Position numbers and translations under genes: made by a program. Of a stretch of 39,374 nucleotides of DNA, positions 17,182-26,911 are shown piece after piece. This DNA is from Thermoflexaceae bacterium. Lineage in GTDB: Bacteria > Bacillota > Clostridia > Lachnospirales > Lachnospiraceae. The notes under the pieces are model-generated. The model was not told where the DNA came from and ran no database searches. It saw nothing but the letters and a program-made list of their open reading frames with translations. How positions within the stretch are numbered: position 1 is the stretch's first letter; every line of letters starts with the position of its first letter. The stretch lies in contig JAQXXN010000178.1 of the NCBI GenBank assembly GCA_029226085.1, positions 1 through 39,374 of the forward strand, read 5' to 3'.

Positions 17182-18672
17182 ATGAAAAAACCAAAAGAAA
17201 AGAAAGCAATGGCATCAGACATGGCAATGGCCAATAAAACACTGTTATCCTGTTATGTGATTATATCGCTGGTACTGATTCTGGCGTATGCAATGGAAGT
17301 AGTAAAGGGGGCAAGGTCGATAGGGTATTACGGAGTATTCTTACTACTGTCGGTTGTTCCGCTGGTAACATCCCTGTGGATGAATAAAAGAAATCCGGAC
17401 AGTGATCATGTAAGAAAAGTTGTTTCTTACGGATATGCGGTTTTGTATACCTTTGTTTTATTTACCACAACGGCTCCGGAAGCATTTGTTTATGTACTGC
17501 CATTATTTATTGCCATAGCGGTATATGCGAACCGGAAATTTACTCTTCGTATTGCAGTTGGTGTTGTTCTGGTTAATGTGGTACAGGTTGCATGGCAGGT
17601 AATGACAGTGGGAATTGAACCGGGCGAATCGGCCAGCATTGAGATACGTTTTGCCGTGATTTTATTATGCTGTCTGTTCCTTATGATGGTTACCATGCAT
17701 TTTACCAAGGTTACGGAACTGAAGGTTAGTGCGGCAGATGAGGCAAGACGGCAGTCAGATGAACTGCTTGGTAAGATTATGGAAGTTTCTGGCAATATGG
17801 CTGGGATTACGGAAAATGTTTCAGACAAAATGAATTATCTTCATGATTCCCTGACCAAAACGATGTTATCCATGCAGGAGGTTTCTGAAGGAACCAATGA
17901 CACGGTAAATGCGGTGCAGAGCCAGATGGAAAAGACAGAACAGATTCAGCAGCACATTTCTAATGTTGAGGTCGTTTCCAAGGCAATTATGGAGGATATG
18001 GTATCGGCAAACCGGGAGATTGAAGCCGGACATACCAATATCGGCATGCTGGTGGAACAGGTAGAAAAGACCAATCAGGCGGGTGTTAAGGTATCGGATG
18101 AGCTGAATAAGATGAATTCCCTTGCAAAACAGATGGAGACTATCATTAATGTAATAGAGGGAGTTACGGAACAGACAAGCCTTCTTGCACTGAATGCCAG
18201 TATCGAAGCGGCAAGAGCCGGTGAGGCCGGAAGAGGTTTTGCGGTTGTGGCATCGGAAATATCCAGTCTTGCAGCCCAGACAAGCAGTGCAACGGTTGAG
18301 ATAACAGAAATTATCACAAATATTTCCGCTGAGTTAAAAACGGTGGTTGATGTTGTTAATGAACTGGTGGAATACAATCATGTTCAGGGAGAACAGGCAG
18401 ACCTGATGGCGGAGAGCTTTAAAGGAATTGAACAGGTTTCCATGGATATCAGACAGCAGTCCGATAATCTGGTTGGTGCGGTGAAAGAGCTTGCAGAGGC
18501 AAACTCCGGCATTGTTGAAAATATCCAGACCATTTCCGCAATCACAGAAGAGGTTACCGCCCATTCCAGTGAAACTTATTCAAGCAGTGAAGAAAATGAT
18601 AATACTGCCAGCGATGTTGCAGGTCTTGTTGAGGAGTTAAAGGTACTTGCGCATAAGTTAAAGCAGGATTAG
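17182..18672 (+). CDS. Methyl-accepting chemotaxis protein with multi-TM N-terminus
   Basis: MCP hairpin signature [36 protein letters not shown]; several TM helices and no evident periplasmic ligand domain; RBS AAGGAGG before ATG 17182. Confidence 0.92.
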   Translation: MKKPKEKKAMASDMAMANKTLLSCYVIISLVLILAYAMEVVKGARSIGYYGVFLLLSVVPLVTSLWMNKRNPDSDHVRKVVSYGYAVLYTFVLFTTTAPEAFVYVLPLFIAIAVYANRKFTLRIAVGVVLVNVVQVAWQVMTVGIEPGESASIEIRFAVILLCCLFLMMVTMHFTKVTELKVSAADEARRQSDELLGKIMEVSGNMAGITENVSDKMNYLHDSLTKTMLSMQEVSEGTNDTVNAVQSQMEKTEQIQQHISNVEVVSKAIMEDMVSANREIEAGHTNIGMLVEQVEKTNQAGVKVSDELNKMNSLAKQMETIINVIEGVTEQTSLLALNASIEAARAGEAGRGFAVVASEISSLAAQTSSATVEITEIITNISAELKTVVDVVNELVEYNHVQGEQADLMAESFKGIEQVSMDIRQQSDNLVGAVKELAEANSGIVENIQTISAITEEVTAHSSETYSSSEENDNTASDVAGLVEELKVLAHKLKQD

Positions 18673-18697
18673 AGGATAGAGCAAGAGGAGTAGCAAA

Positions 18698-19867
18698 ATG
18701 GAAATCAGACAGGCGAAAATGCTGGATCATTTTCAGACGGGAATTTTTGCAGCATTAAATGAAAAAAAAGAGGAAATGATTAAGTCGGGAAAGAAAGTTT
18801 ATAATCTGTCGGTGGGAACACCGGATTTTAAGCCGCAGCAGCATATCATTGATGCCCTGGTTGAAGCGGCGAAGGATCCCGACCAGTATGTATATGCATT
18901 ACGGGATTTGCCGGAGATGCTTTTGGCGGTAAAGGATTATTATCTGGAACGGTTTGGCGTAGAAGTGGAGACGGATGAGATAACATCCATTCACGGCTCA
19001 CAGGAAGGAATCGGCCATATCGGAATGGCACTTACGAGTCCTGGGGACGTGGCTATTCTTCCAAATCCGGGATATCCGATTTTTGAGGCAGGTGCTTATC
19101 TTGGAGGGGCAGAACAGTATTTTTATCCATTGACAGCAGAGAATAATTATCTTCCGGATTTTTCCGCAATACCGGAGGATGTGGCAGAGAGAGCAAAGTT
19201 CATGATTCTTTCCTATCCGTATAATCCGGTTTGTGCCGTGGGAACGAAAGAAATGTATGAAGAAGCCATTGCATTTGCAAAGAAGCATAATATTATCATT
19301 ATTCATGACAATGCTTACTCGGATATTATTTATGACGGAGAAACAGGCGGTTCTTTCCTTGCGTATGAAGGTGCAAAGGAAGTGGGAGTGGAATGCTTTT
19401 CGCTTTCCAAGTCTTTTAATGTAACCGGATGCCGCATTTCCTTTGTTGTGGGAAACAAGCAGGTTGTGGATGCCATTAAGCTGCTGCGTTCCCAGATTGA
19501 TTTCGGAATGTTCCTCCCAATCCAGAGGGCGGCAATAGCAGCACTTCGCGGACCGAAGGATGCGGTTAAGGAACAGTGCAGGGAATATCAGAGGCGCAGG
19601 GATGCATTGTGTGGAGGATTAAGAAGAATCGGCTGGAATGTACCTGACAGCAAGGGAACCATGTTTGCGTGGGCGCCGATTCCTCAAAAGTTTTCCTCTT
19701 CTGAGGAATTCTGCATGGCACTGATGGAAAAGACCGGTGTCATCTGTACACCGGGACATTCCTTTGGATCCCTGGGAGAAGGATATGTGCGTTTTGCGCT
19801 GGTACTTCCGGTAGAAGTAATTGAAGAAATGATTGAAGTCATAGATAAAAGTGGAATCCTGAAATAG
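18698..19867 (+). CDS. PLP-dependent class I/II aminotransferase
   Basis: NLSVGTPDFKPQQHI, LPNPGYPIFEAGAYLGG, LSYPYNPVCAVG, HDNAYSDIIYDG, SLSKSFNVTGCRISFVVGN (PLP Lys). Confidence 0.9.
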   Translation: MEIRQAKMLDHFQTGIFAALNEKKEEMIKSGKKVYNLSVGTPDFKPQQHIIDALVEAAKDPDQYVYALRDLPEMLLAVKDYYLERFGVEVETDEITSIHGSQEGIGHIGMALTSPGDVAILPNPGYPIFEAGAYLGGAEQYFYPLTAENNYLPDFSAIPEDVAERAKFMILSYPYNPVCAVGTKEMYEEAIAFAKKHNIIIIHDNAYSDIIYDGETGGSFLAYEGAKEVGVECFSLSKSFNVTGCRISFVVGNKQVVDAIKLLRSQIDFGMFLPIQRAAIAALRGPKDAVKEQCREYQRRRDALCGGLRRIGWNVPDSKGTMFAWAPIPQKFSSSEEFCMALMEKTGVICTPGHSFGSLGEGYVRFALVLPVEVIEEMIEVIDKSGILK

Positions 19868-19880
19868 GGTTCCACTTTTA
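19847..19880 (+). terminator. Terminator overlapping the aminotransferase stop codon
   Basis: AAAAGTGGAA...TTCCACTTTTA stem-loop containing the TAG. Confidence 0.6.
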
Positions 19881-19924
19881 TAGAATAAGGCAGTTTATAC
19901 ACAGGAATGGTAAGGGGAACACGA

Positions 19925-21112
19925 ATGGTAGAAAAAATATTGGATGAGCTGGATGTGAAGTTATATTACGAAGACAGCTATATTGAAGAATTTGAGGCAG
20001 AAGTACTGGCGTGTGAGAAAACGGATACAGGCTGCAAAGTGCTTTTGGATTGTACGGCGTTTTTTCCGGAAGGCGGAGGACAATCCTCGGATACGGGAAC
20101 ACTGAATGAGACGGTACAGGTACTTGCAGTCAGGGAAGAAGATGGCTGTATCTGGCATTATACGGATGCTCCGGTTGAGGTTGGGTTACTGGTTACGGGA
20201 AGAATAGACTTTGCCCGACGCTTTGACAAAATGCAGCAGCATACAGGAGAACATATTGTTTCCGGGCTGGTACATGAGCTGTTTGGATATGACAATGTGG
20301 GATTTCATCTGGGTAATGATGTGGTTACCATGGATTTTAACGGCGAACTGACAAAAGAACAGCTGCGTCTTGTGGAACTTAAGGCCAATGAGGCTGTTAT
20401 TGATAATGTTGTGGTAGAGACACGTTTCCCGGACAAGGAGGAACTTTCCGTGATGGAATACCGGAGTAAACTGGAACTGACCGGTGTGGTGCGGATTGTG
20501 ATTATTCCGGGGTATGATGTATGTGCCTGTTGTGCCCCTCATGTGGGTACCACGGGAGAAATCGGAATGATTAAGCTTACGGGAGCAGAGAAATATAAAG
20601 GCGGGATGCGAGTATCTATGGTCTGCGGAATGCGTGCATTAAAGGACTATAATGAGAAAGAACAGGCAGTAAAGGAAATATCCGTCCAGTTGTCAGCAAA
20701 ACCAGAACAGGTGGCAGACGCCGTGAAAAAGCTGGAAGAACAGCTTCTTTTGGAAAAAGCAAAATATGCCCGTTTCATGAATGCTTATGTTCAGGAAAAG
20801 TTAGAAGGAATAAAGGAAAATGACCGGCTGGTATTCCTTTGTGCGGAAAGCCTGGAGCCGAATGCCATGCGTAATTTTGTCAACGGAGCCATGGAAGTTA
20901 CGGATGGAATCTGTTGTGCATTTTCCGGCTCGGATGACACCGGATACAGTTATGTCCTGGGAAGCCGCAGGTTTGATGCGGCGGATGCAGCAGGGAAAAT
21001 GAATGAAGCCTTTAACGGAAAAGGTGGTGGAAAGCCGCCGATGGTTCAGGGGGCGGTGAAAGGAAATATTGAGGAGATACGGAAATTCTTGAGGGGGTAT
21101 CTGGGGGATTAA
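19925..21112 (+). CDS. Alanyl-tRNA editing protein (AlaX/AlaRS editing domain, DHHA1-like C-terminus)
   Basis: FFPEGGGQSSDTG, QQHTGEHIVSG (HxxxH), CACCAPHVGTTGEIGMIKL; C-terminal GGGKPPMVQGAVKG typical of DHHA1. Start could be 19907 or 19925. Confidence 0.88.
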   Translation: MVEKILDELDVKLYYEDSYIEEFEAEVLACEKTDTGCKVLLDCTAFFPEGGGQSSDTGTLNETVQVLAVREEDGCIWHYTDAPVEVGLLVTGRIDFARRFDKMQQHTGEHIVSGLVHELFGYDNVGFHLGNDVVTMDFNGELTKEQLRLVELKANEAVIDNVVVETRFPDKEELSVMEYRSKLELTGVVRIVIIPGYDVCACCAPHVGTTGEIGMIKLTGAEKYKGGMRVSMVCGMRALKDYNEKEQAVKEISVQLSAKPEQVADAVKKLEEQLLLEKAKYARFMNAYVQEKLEGIKENDRLVFLCAESLEPNAMRNFVNGAMEVTDGICCAFSGSDDTGYSYVLGSRRFDAADAAGKMNEAFNGKGGGKPPMVQGAVKGNIEEIRKFLRGYLGD

Positions 21113-21142
21113 ATTTTGGGGTGTAGTGATAGTGACAGTGAC

Positions 21143-21205
21143 GGATGTCCGGGGTGATAGCACATATAGAAACTATCTTCCTTGCTGCTGTCACCCCGGA
21201 CATCC
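21143..21205. repeat. Inverted-repeat module sharing sequence with the 27-kb element
   Basis: GGATGTCCGGGGTGA (21143-21157) and TCACCCCGGACATCC (21191-21205), perfect 15-bp arms. Confidence 0.8.
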
Positions 21206-21260
21206 TGTTTTATCGCTGTATTTAAGTGAGTTTTGTTTGTGAAAATGGCGGCTACGGAAG

Positions 21261-21322
21261 GTTTTCCTGACGGATGTGGGTAGAATGCGGATAGGCTGTC
21301 ATGGAGAACACGAGATGGTATG
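21261..21322. repeat. 62-bp dispersed repeat, copy 1 (copy 2 at 26951-27012)
   Basis: gttttcctgMcggatgtgggtagaMtgYggataggctgtcatRgagaacacgagaKggtatg; 57/62 identical by eye. Confidence 0.85.
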
Positions 21323-21389
21323 GCATAGTAAAATTAGATATATGCAAAAATTTATGCCATAAATATTTCCAACAATGTAGCACATGAGA

Positions 21390-21648
21390 TTGGCATAGGG
21401 ATTCGCAGAAGTGGAATTTCCTATGCCAGTATTGGCATTTTAAAGCATTTCAAAGAATGGAATTGGCATAGGAATTCGCAGAAGTGGATTTCCCTATGCC
21501 AGTATTGGCATTCCAAAGGCATTTTCAAGGAAGAGATTGGCATAGGGATTCGCAGAGGTGGAATTTCCTATGCCAGTATTGGCATTTTAAAGCATTTTAA
21601 AGAATGGAATTGGCATAGGGATTCGCAGAAGTGGAATTTCCTATGCCA
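21390..21648. repeat. Four hairpin repeats at a 73-74-bp period, arms TTGGCATAGG...CCTATGCCA (array 2)
   Basis: TTGGCATAGG starts at 21390, 21463, 21537 and 21610; body TTGGCATAGGGATTCGCAGAAGTGGAATTTCCTATGCCAGTATTGGCATTTTAAAGCATTT; last copy lacks the tail. A related degenerate hairpin TATGGCATA...TATGCCATA precedes it (~21319-21362). Confidence 0.92.
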
Positions 21649-21772
21649 ATATGTAAATGTCACTAGTAGAAAAATGAAATATATTGTGTTAGAAAAGCAA
21701 AATTTCAACGTATCACGAACCAGTGCAACGGTTTTAAATTAACTACACCTTATCACAGGTCTATTTTTCCGA

Positions 21773-21833
21773 GAGTGCAAGACAAAAAGCTTCAGCCTAG
21801 CCCGCTACGCCAGCGTTTTTTTGTCCTGCACTC
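21773..21833. terminator. Long hairpin, probable terminator of the leftward oxidoreductase operon
   Basis: GAGTGCAAGACAAAAAGC (21773-21790) pairs with GCGTTTTTTTGTCCTGCACTC (21813-21833). Confidence 0.6.
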
Positions 21834-21882
21834 GCAGAAAAATATTCTATGTGAATGGTGCAGTTCTTTGGAAACCGTTACA

Positions 21883-24045
21883 CTAGAATTCAATTTCTGC
21901 CAGCAAAAGCAGTTTTCTCCATCGTTCATCCACATCATTCTGAATTACATCAAGGTTTTCACGATATTCTTCTTCTAACAGATATTTTGTTCGTTTCATA
22001 TACTTAAACCATTGAGATACCGGGCATTTACGGTTGCTTTTTTCTGGATTATAATTTATGATAAGTTTTCCGTTTTCAATCTCATACAGAGGAAAGTAGC
22101 AGCTGTTAACGGCAGCAGCAATATTTTCGCGTTCGGTTGCAGGGGTATCACCCCAGTTAAGCGGACAGGCGGAAAGAGCCTTAATATAAGAAAAGTTACC
22201 ATTTCCGGCATGTCTGGCGGCTTTTTTTGCTTTTTTTCGAAAATCAGGGACATTGCTTTCAGCAACGGTTGCGACATAGGAAGCACCGGCGGCAGCAAGG
22301 ATAAATGGTGTATTTTTGTAGCTGGTGTGTCTTTTTGCGTCTTTGGGGCTTCTTCTTGTGGAGCTTAAGGCGCCTTCCGGTGTGGAGTAGGACTGCTGAT
22401 AACCGGTATTCATGTAACCGCCGTTGTCATATTCGAATAAGATAAAACCGTCTCCACGGAGGGCCGCTGCAATGGTAGATCCCATGCCGATATCCATGCC
22501 CCCGTCACCACTTACCATGATAAAGGTGATTTTTTCTTCAGGATATTCCCTGCGCCGTTGCATTTCCTTACAGGCAGCAAGGATTCCGGTCATAGTGGCA
22601 GGACCGTTCTGGAAGAGGTTATGAATGTAAGGTACCTTGAAGGAAGTTTTCGGGTAGCTGGTAGTAACCACCATTCCACAGCCGGTATGGAAGAGGAGAA
22701 CAACATTTCCGTCAATGGCACTTAACAAAATATTTAGATTAACCGGAATGCCACAGCCGGGGCATGCCATGTGACCCGGAGCAAGTCTTTTTTTCATGGC
22801 AGAGAAGCTGTCTAAAGCTGGAGATGTTTCTTTTTCTGATATCGGGTTAGCGTATGAAGGAAGTATATGAGAAGTGTCCCCAGGATACTGTCCAAAATAA
22901 TCAAAAGATTTAGCAGTGCTACTAATACATTGCATAAATATTTCTTTAGCGTCAGAATCATAAAAATCAAGTCCTCCTAATCCGTAGACACGGGAATATA
23001 TTCTGGCCTTACAGCCGGAGTCATATAATGCAGACTTGATTTCCAAAGTCATGTTTCCTCCGGTGGCTGAAAAACTGTCTTCCCTGTCAAGAATAATTAT
23101 TACTTCTGCTTTTTTACATATTGCGGCAATTTCTTCTGCCGGGAATGGGCGTAATGCATGGATGGTGAATGCTCCTGCCGGAATATTTTGCTTGCGCAGG
23201 CTATTTACGGCACTTTTGACGGTGTTGTAGGAAGAACCAAGTGCAAACATCAGATATTTTGCATCGTCCGCATGGTAAGAAGCGGTGAGGGCAAAATGTC
23301 GTCCTGAAATACCACAGTATTTTTCAAATATTTGTAGGATGGCAGGAATGGATGAATCCATTGCCAGCCGAAGCTGATACTTGTTATTGATTAAAAAAGG
23401 TTCATTCATGTAGGCGCCAATTGTTTTTGGATTGGATAAATCCAGCAGTTTATTTTCATAAGAGGGTTTTCCGGTAAAAGTTTTAACGGTTTCATCCTCA
23501 AGAACAGAAACGGTACATTTCTGGTGGCTTGTGAAAAATCCGTCATAGGCAACAATGACGGGCAGGCTTAATGTTTCTGCAATTTTCAGGGCACAGATGT
23601 TAAAATCATAGACTTCCTGCTGGGTAGCGGCAAATAAAATCAGCCATCCGGTATTGAGGGCAAACATAATATCACTGTGGTCACCTTTTATGGAAAGAGG
23701 TGCAGAAACAGCGCGGCATGCCACATTCATGACCATGGGCATGCGGGTGCCGGACTGTACAGGAAGCTGTTCAAGGGCATATAGTAATCCATTTGCGCTG
23801 GTGGCATTGATGACACGGGCGCCGCATGCACTGGCACCATAGCAGATACCGGCGGCACTATGTTCGCCTTCGGCACCGATGAGGACAATGTCATGTTCCT
23901 TTTTGGAACGGGCAATTTCCAGAGATTCTACTACCTGTGTGGAAGGAGTAATGGGAAAATATCCGGCAATATGGTAATTAATCTGTTTTGCTGCAAAAGC
24001 GGCAGCTTCATTGCCATTTAAATATAGGTTTTTCTGATTATTCAT
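21883..24045 (-). CDS. 2-oxoacid:ferredoxin oxidoreductase, fused alpha and TPP-binding beta subunits
   Basis: Alpha: NEAAAFAAKQINYHIAGYFPITPSTQVVE, GAEGEHSAAGICYGASACGAR; beta: GHMACPGCGIPVNLN, VSGDGGMDIGMGSTIAAALRGDGFILFEYDNGGYMNTGYQQS. Confidence 0.9.
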   Translation of the reverse strand: MNNQKNLYLNGNEAAAFAAKQINYHIAGYFPITPSTQVVESLEIARSKKEHDIVLIGAEGEHSAAGICYGASACGARVINATSANGLLYALEQLPVQSGTRMPMVMNVACRAVSAPLSIKGDHSDIMFALNTGWLILFAATQQEVYDFNICALKIAETLSLPVIVAYDGFFTSHQKCTVSVLEDETVKTFTGKPSYENKLLDLSNPKTIGAYMNEPFLINNKYQLRLAMDSSIPAILQIFEKYCGISGRHFALTASYHADDAKYLMFALGSSYNTVKSAVNSLRKQNIPAGAFTIHALRPFPAEEIAAICKKAEVIIILDREDSFSATGGNMTLEIKSALYDSGCKARIYSRVYGLGGLDFYDSDAKEIFMQCISSTAKSFDYFGQYPGDTSHILPSYANPISEKETSPALDSFSAMKKRLAPGHMACPGCGIPVNLNILLSAIDGNVVLLFHTGCGMVVTTSYPKTSFKVPYIHNLFQNGPATMTGILAACKEMQRRREYPEEKITFIMVSGDGGMDIGMGSTIAAALRGDGFILFEYDNGGYMNTGYQQSYSTPEGALSSTRRSPKDAKRHTSYKNTPFILAAAGASYVATVAESNVPDFRKKAKKAARHAGNGNFSYIKALSACPLNWGDTPATERENIAAAVNSCYFPLYEIENGKLIINYNPEKSNRKCPVSQWFKYMKRTKYLLEEEYRENLDVIQNDVDERWRKLLLLAEIEF

Positions 24046-25060
24046 TTAATCCGCCCTCCATTACATTTTCTGAATTAAAAGCCTCGCTGGTGATAACGGG
24101 GTCTGCACCGTGGGAAGAGGAGAGACTTTCAACGTCTTCCTTTTTTGAAATAAGTGCCTGAGTCGGGCAGACTTCCACGCAGCGAAGGCATCCCTTGCAA
24201 TATCGGTAGTCGGGACCACAGTTTATCATTGCCCGGCGATTATTGTATTCTCCTTCCCGGAAGGTAAAAACCATGTCAGGGCAGGTAGAATCACACAGAC
24301 CGCAGTGAATGCACTTTTCCGGTATGAACTCAGGAATAAAACCGTTTCTGGACAGGGAAATATTATTTTCTGCGGTATTTCCGAGGCTTGGGAGAATGCC
24401 GCCAATGGGAGTGTTGGCATAGCCATATTCGGATACATGGCGTGCCGGTTGGAAAAGAACAGTCCGTTTACTGCTGTTTTTTACAGAAACAGTTGTGTTT
24501 TCATAACCAAGCTGTATTGCCAAAATATTTTTCTGCATTGCCTGTGGATTTTTGGAGGCAAACATGTCTTTTACAAAGTCACAAAAGACAGAAAGCAGAG
24601 TTTCGTCCTGTAAGGATTTTAGGATTGCTCCAAGCATAAGCATGTTGATGGGAAGGGAATCAGATGTAATATATTTCTGGCAGTTAAGGGAATATATGCT
24701 GCAGGATTCCCAACGAAGAAACTGCCGTATGGCAGATGCATGATGGGGGGAGTTTACAACAATGGAACTTTGGGTGGTAATTCCTGCAAGGGCATTGGTA
24801 TTTTTTAAAAGTGAGTGGTGGAAGAGTACGAGAATATCAGGATATTCGACAGGCGTATTTGGAAGGATACTGTCATGCTCATTCCTGAAGCGTACATGGG
24901 CAGTGACCGGGGAACCGGTTTTTTCCGAGCCATAGCTTGAAAAATTAGAGGCATGAATGCCAAGTTTCATTGCGGCTGTTTCTCCAAGGATTTTTCCAAT
25001 TAGATTGGCTCCCATTCCGCCTACACTTTCTATTTTTATGTCAAGATTTGATTGATTCAT
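24038..25060 (-). CDS. 2-oxoacid:ferredoxin oxidoreductase, fused gamma subunit and 2x[4Fe-4S] ferredoxin domain
   Basis: IKIESVGGMGANLIGKILGETAAMKLGIHASNFSSYGSEKTGSPVTAHVRF; CIHCGLCDSTCPDMVF and CKGCLRCVEVCPTQAL. Overlaps the alpha-beta gene by 8 bp. Confidence 0.9.
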   Translation of the reverse strand: MNQSNLDIKIESVGGMGANLIGKILGETAAMKLGIHASNFSSYGSEKTGSPVTAHVRFRNEHDSILPNTPVEYPDILVLFHHSLLKNTNALAGITTQSSIVVNSPHHASAIRQFLRWESCSIYSLNCQKYITSDSLPINMLMLGAILKSLQDETLLSVFCDFVKDMFASKNPQAMQKNILAIQLGYENTTVSVKNSSKRTVLFQPARHVSEYGYANTPIGGILPSLGNTAENNISLSRNGFIPEFIPEKCIHCGLCDSTCPDMVFTFREGEYNNRRAMINCGPDYRYCKGCLRCVEVCPTQALISKKEDVESLSSSHGADPVITSEAFNSENVMEGGLNE

Positions 25061-25286
25061 GTTCTGCTCCTTGAAATGATTGTTGACCGTGAAAGGAATT
25101 CGACCGGATTTTAACGGAATATTTCAGTCTGTTAAGGATAGTCTGTCCGTAAAATAATAAATTATTAACAAAACTATTTACAAAATGTGACATAATTCTT
25201 AAATTTTAGTTATATATCTTAAAATACCTTTGCCATTCAATGGGAATTGTTGTATAATTATTAAGATTAATGAAAGGGGTGTGAGT

Positions 25287-26825
25287 ATGAATAACTCATC
25301 AGGCCGGAGTGGCCAAAAGAAGCGCCTGAGCAAGAAGGAACTCAGACAAAAAAGGAAAATTGAGAGAACAGTAGGACTGGCACTTACCGTTGTCATGCTG
25401 ATTTTCATGGCAGTATTCATGGGATTGCTTATGTTTCTGAATGTTCTTCCTACTATATATGTCGTAGCCATTGTAGTAGTTTTATTACTGATTATTATGT
25501 ATGTTCTGCTATCACAGTTTACCAAGGCTCACATGGTTGGTAAGGTACTGGCGGTAGTACTTAGTATTATTATGGCGGTGGGCTGTTATTATCTTGTTGT
25601 GACACATGACATGCTGAACAAGGTAACAACACCGGATGAAGGAATGGATGTCATGTCGATTGTGGTAAGGGCAGATGATGAAGCAACTTCCATTAATGAG
25701 ACGGGCAATTACCTGTATGGTATTAATTCATCCGTAAATACACAGCAGACCAAGGAAACGATTGAACATGTAAATGAAGAATTAAAGACCACGGTGGAAA
25801 CCAAGGAATATGCTAACTGGTCAGAGCTGGTTGATGCACTTTATCTTGGAGAGGTTCAGGCAATCGTATTTAACGAAAGCTTCCGTACAACCATGGAAGA
25901 ATATTATGTAACATTCTCCACGGATACCAAGGTTCTTGGATATAAGGAAATTAAGAATGATGTTGTTATTGAGGTTCCGGATAAGGAAATAACGGATGAG
26001 GCATTTACAGTTCTGATTTCCGGTACGGATAGTGAGGGCAAGTTAAGCGCCAACGGACGTTCGGATGTGAATATCATTGCTACCATTAATCCGGTAACGA
26101 AAGAAATTCTGCTTATCACAACACCGAGAGATTTATGGGTAACACTTTATTATGGTGACGGAAGCAACAGCGGCTCCGGCAAGGATAAGCTTACACATGC
26201 AAGTACTAACGGAATGGCTTGTTCCATTGCTACACTGGAAAATATCTATGATGTGGATATTGACTATTATGTCAGACTGAATTTCACCGGTATGATTAAG
26301 CTGGTTGATGCGTTAGGCGGAATTGATGTAGAATCGGATTATGCATTTACGTCTTATGCACAGACACATACTTATGTTAAGGGCATGAATCATATGGACG
26401 GTTATATGGCATTAATTTTTGCAAGAGAACGTCATGCCTTTGCAGATGGGGATTTCCAGAGATCAAGAAACCAGATTAAGGTTATACAGGCAATAGCAGA
26501 TAAAGCCTTGTCTGTAACAATGCTTACAAATTATACGGGCATTATGGAATCACTTTCTGATTTCGTTACAACCAATATTCCTCAGGAGCAGATGACAAAG
26601 CTTGTTAAGATGCAGCTTCAGGATATGGCAGCATGGTCATTTAAGTCCTATACGGTTACCGGTGCCACCGGTTCGGAATATTGTATAACGGACAGCTCTA
26701 AGCCGCTTTCCATCGTATATCCGAATGATGAGAACATTGCCATTGCAAGAGCTAAGATAGAGGCTGTGGAACAGGGTAAAGATCCGGATTTGATTACAAG
26801 TGTACCGACAACGAATGCACAGTAG
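25287..26825 (+). CDS. LytR-CpsA-Psr (LCP) family protein
   Basis: Three N-terminal TM segments; LISGTDSEGKLSANGRSDVNIIATINPVTKEILLITTPRDLWVTL; FARERHAFADGDFQRSRNQIKVIQAI. Confidence 0.92.
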   Translation: MNNSSGRSGQKKRLSKKELRQKRKIERTVGLALTVVMLIFMAVFMGLLMFLNVLPTIYVVAIVVVLLLIIMYVLLSQFTKAHMVGKVLAVVLSIIMAVGCYYLVVTHDMLNKVTTPDEGMDVMSIVVRADDEATSINETGNYLYGINSSVNTQQTKETIEHVNEELKTTVETKEYANWSELVDALYLGEVQAIVFNESFRTTMEEYYVTFSTDTKVLGYKEIKNDVVIEVPDKEITDEAFTVLISGTDSEGKLSANGRSDVNIIATINPVTKEILLITTPRDLWVTLYYGDGSNSGSGKDKLTHASTNGMACSIATLENIYDVDIDYYVRLNFTGMIKLVDALGGIDVESDYAFTSYAQTHTYVKGMNHMDGYMALIFARERHAFADGDFQRSRNQIKVIQAIADKALSVTMLTNYTGIMESLSDFVTTNIPQEQMTKLVKMQLQDMAAWSFKSYTVTGATGSEYCITDSSKPLSIVYPNDENIAIARAKIEAVEQGKDPDLITSVPTTNAQ

Positions 26826-26854
26826 GAAGTAAAATATAATATTAAGGATATGGG

Positions 26855-26880
26855 AAGGATCGCCGTGGGGCGGTCCTTTT
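26855..26880 (+). terminator. Rho-independent terminator after the LCP gene
   Basis: AAGGATCGCC-GTG-GGGCGGTCCTTTT. Confidence 0.8.
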
Positions 26881-26911
26881 CTGATTTTATGAGAGAGGAA
26901 AGAGCAAAGTT

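Noticed and set aside
21390-21648. Possible CRISPR array
   Set aside because: The intervening sequence is repeated along with the arms (73-74-bp tandem units), there are no unique spacers, and no cas genes are present.
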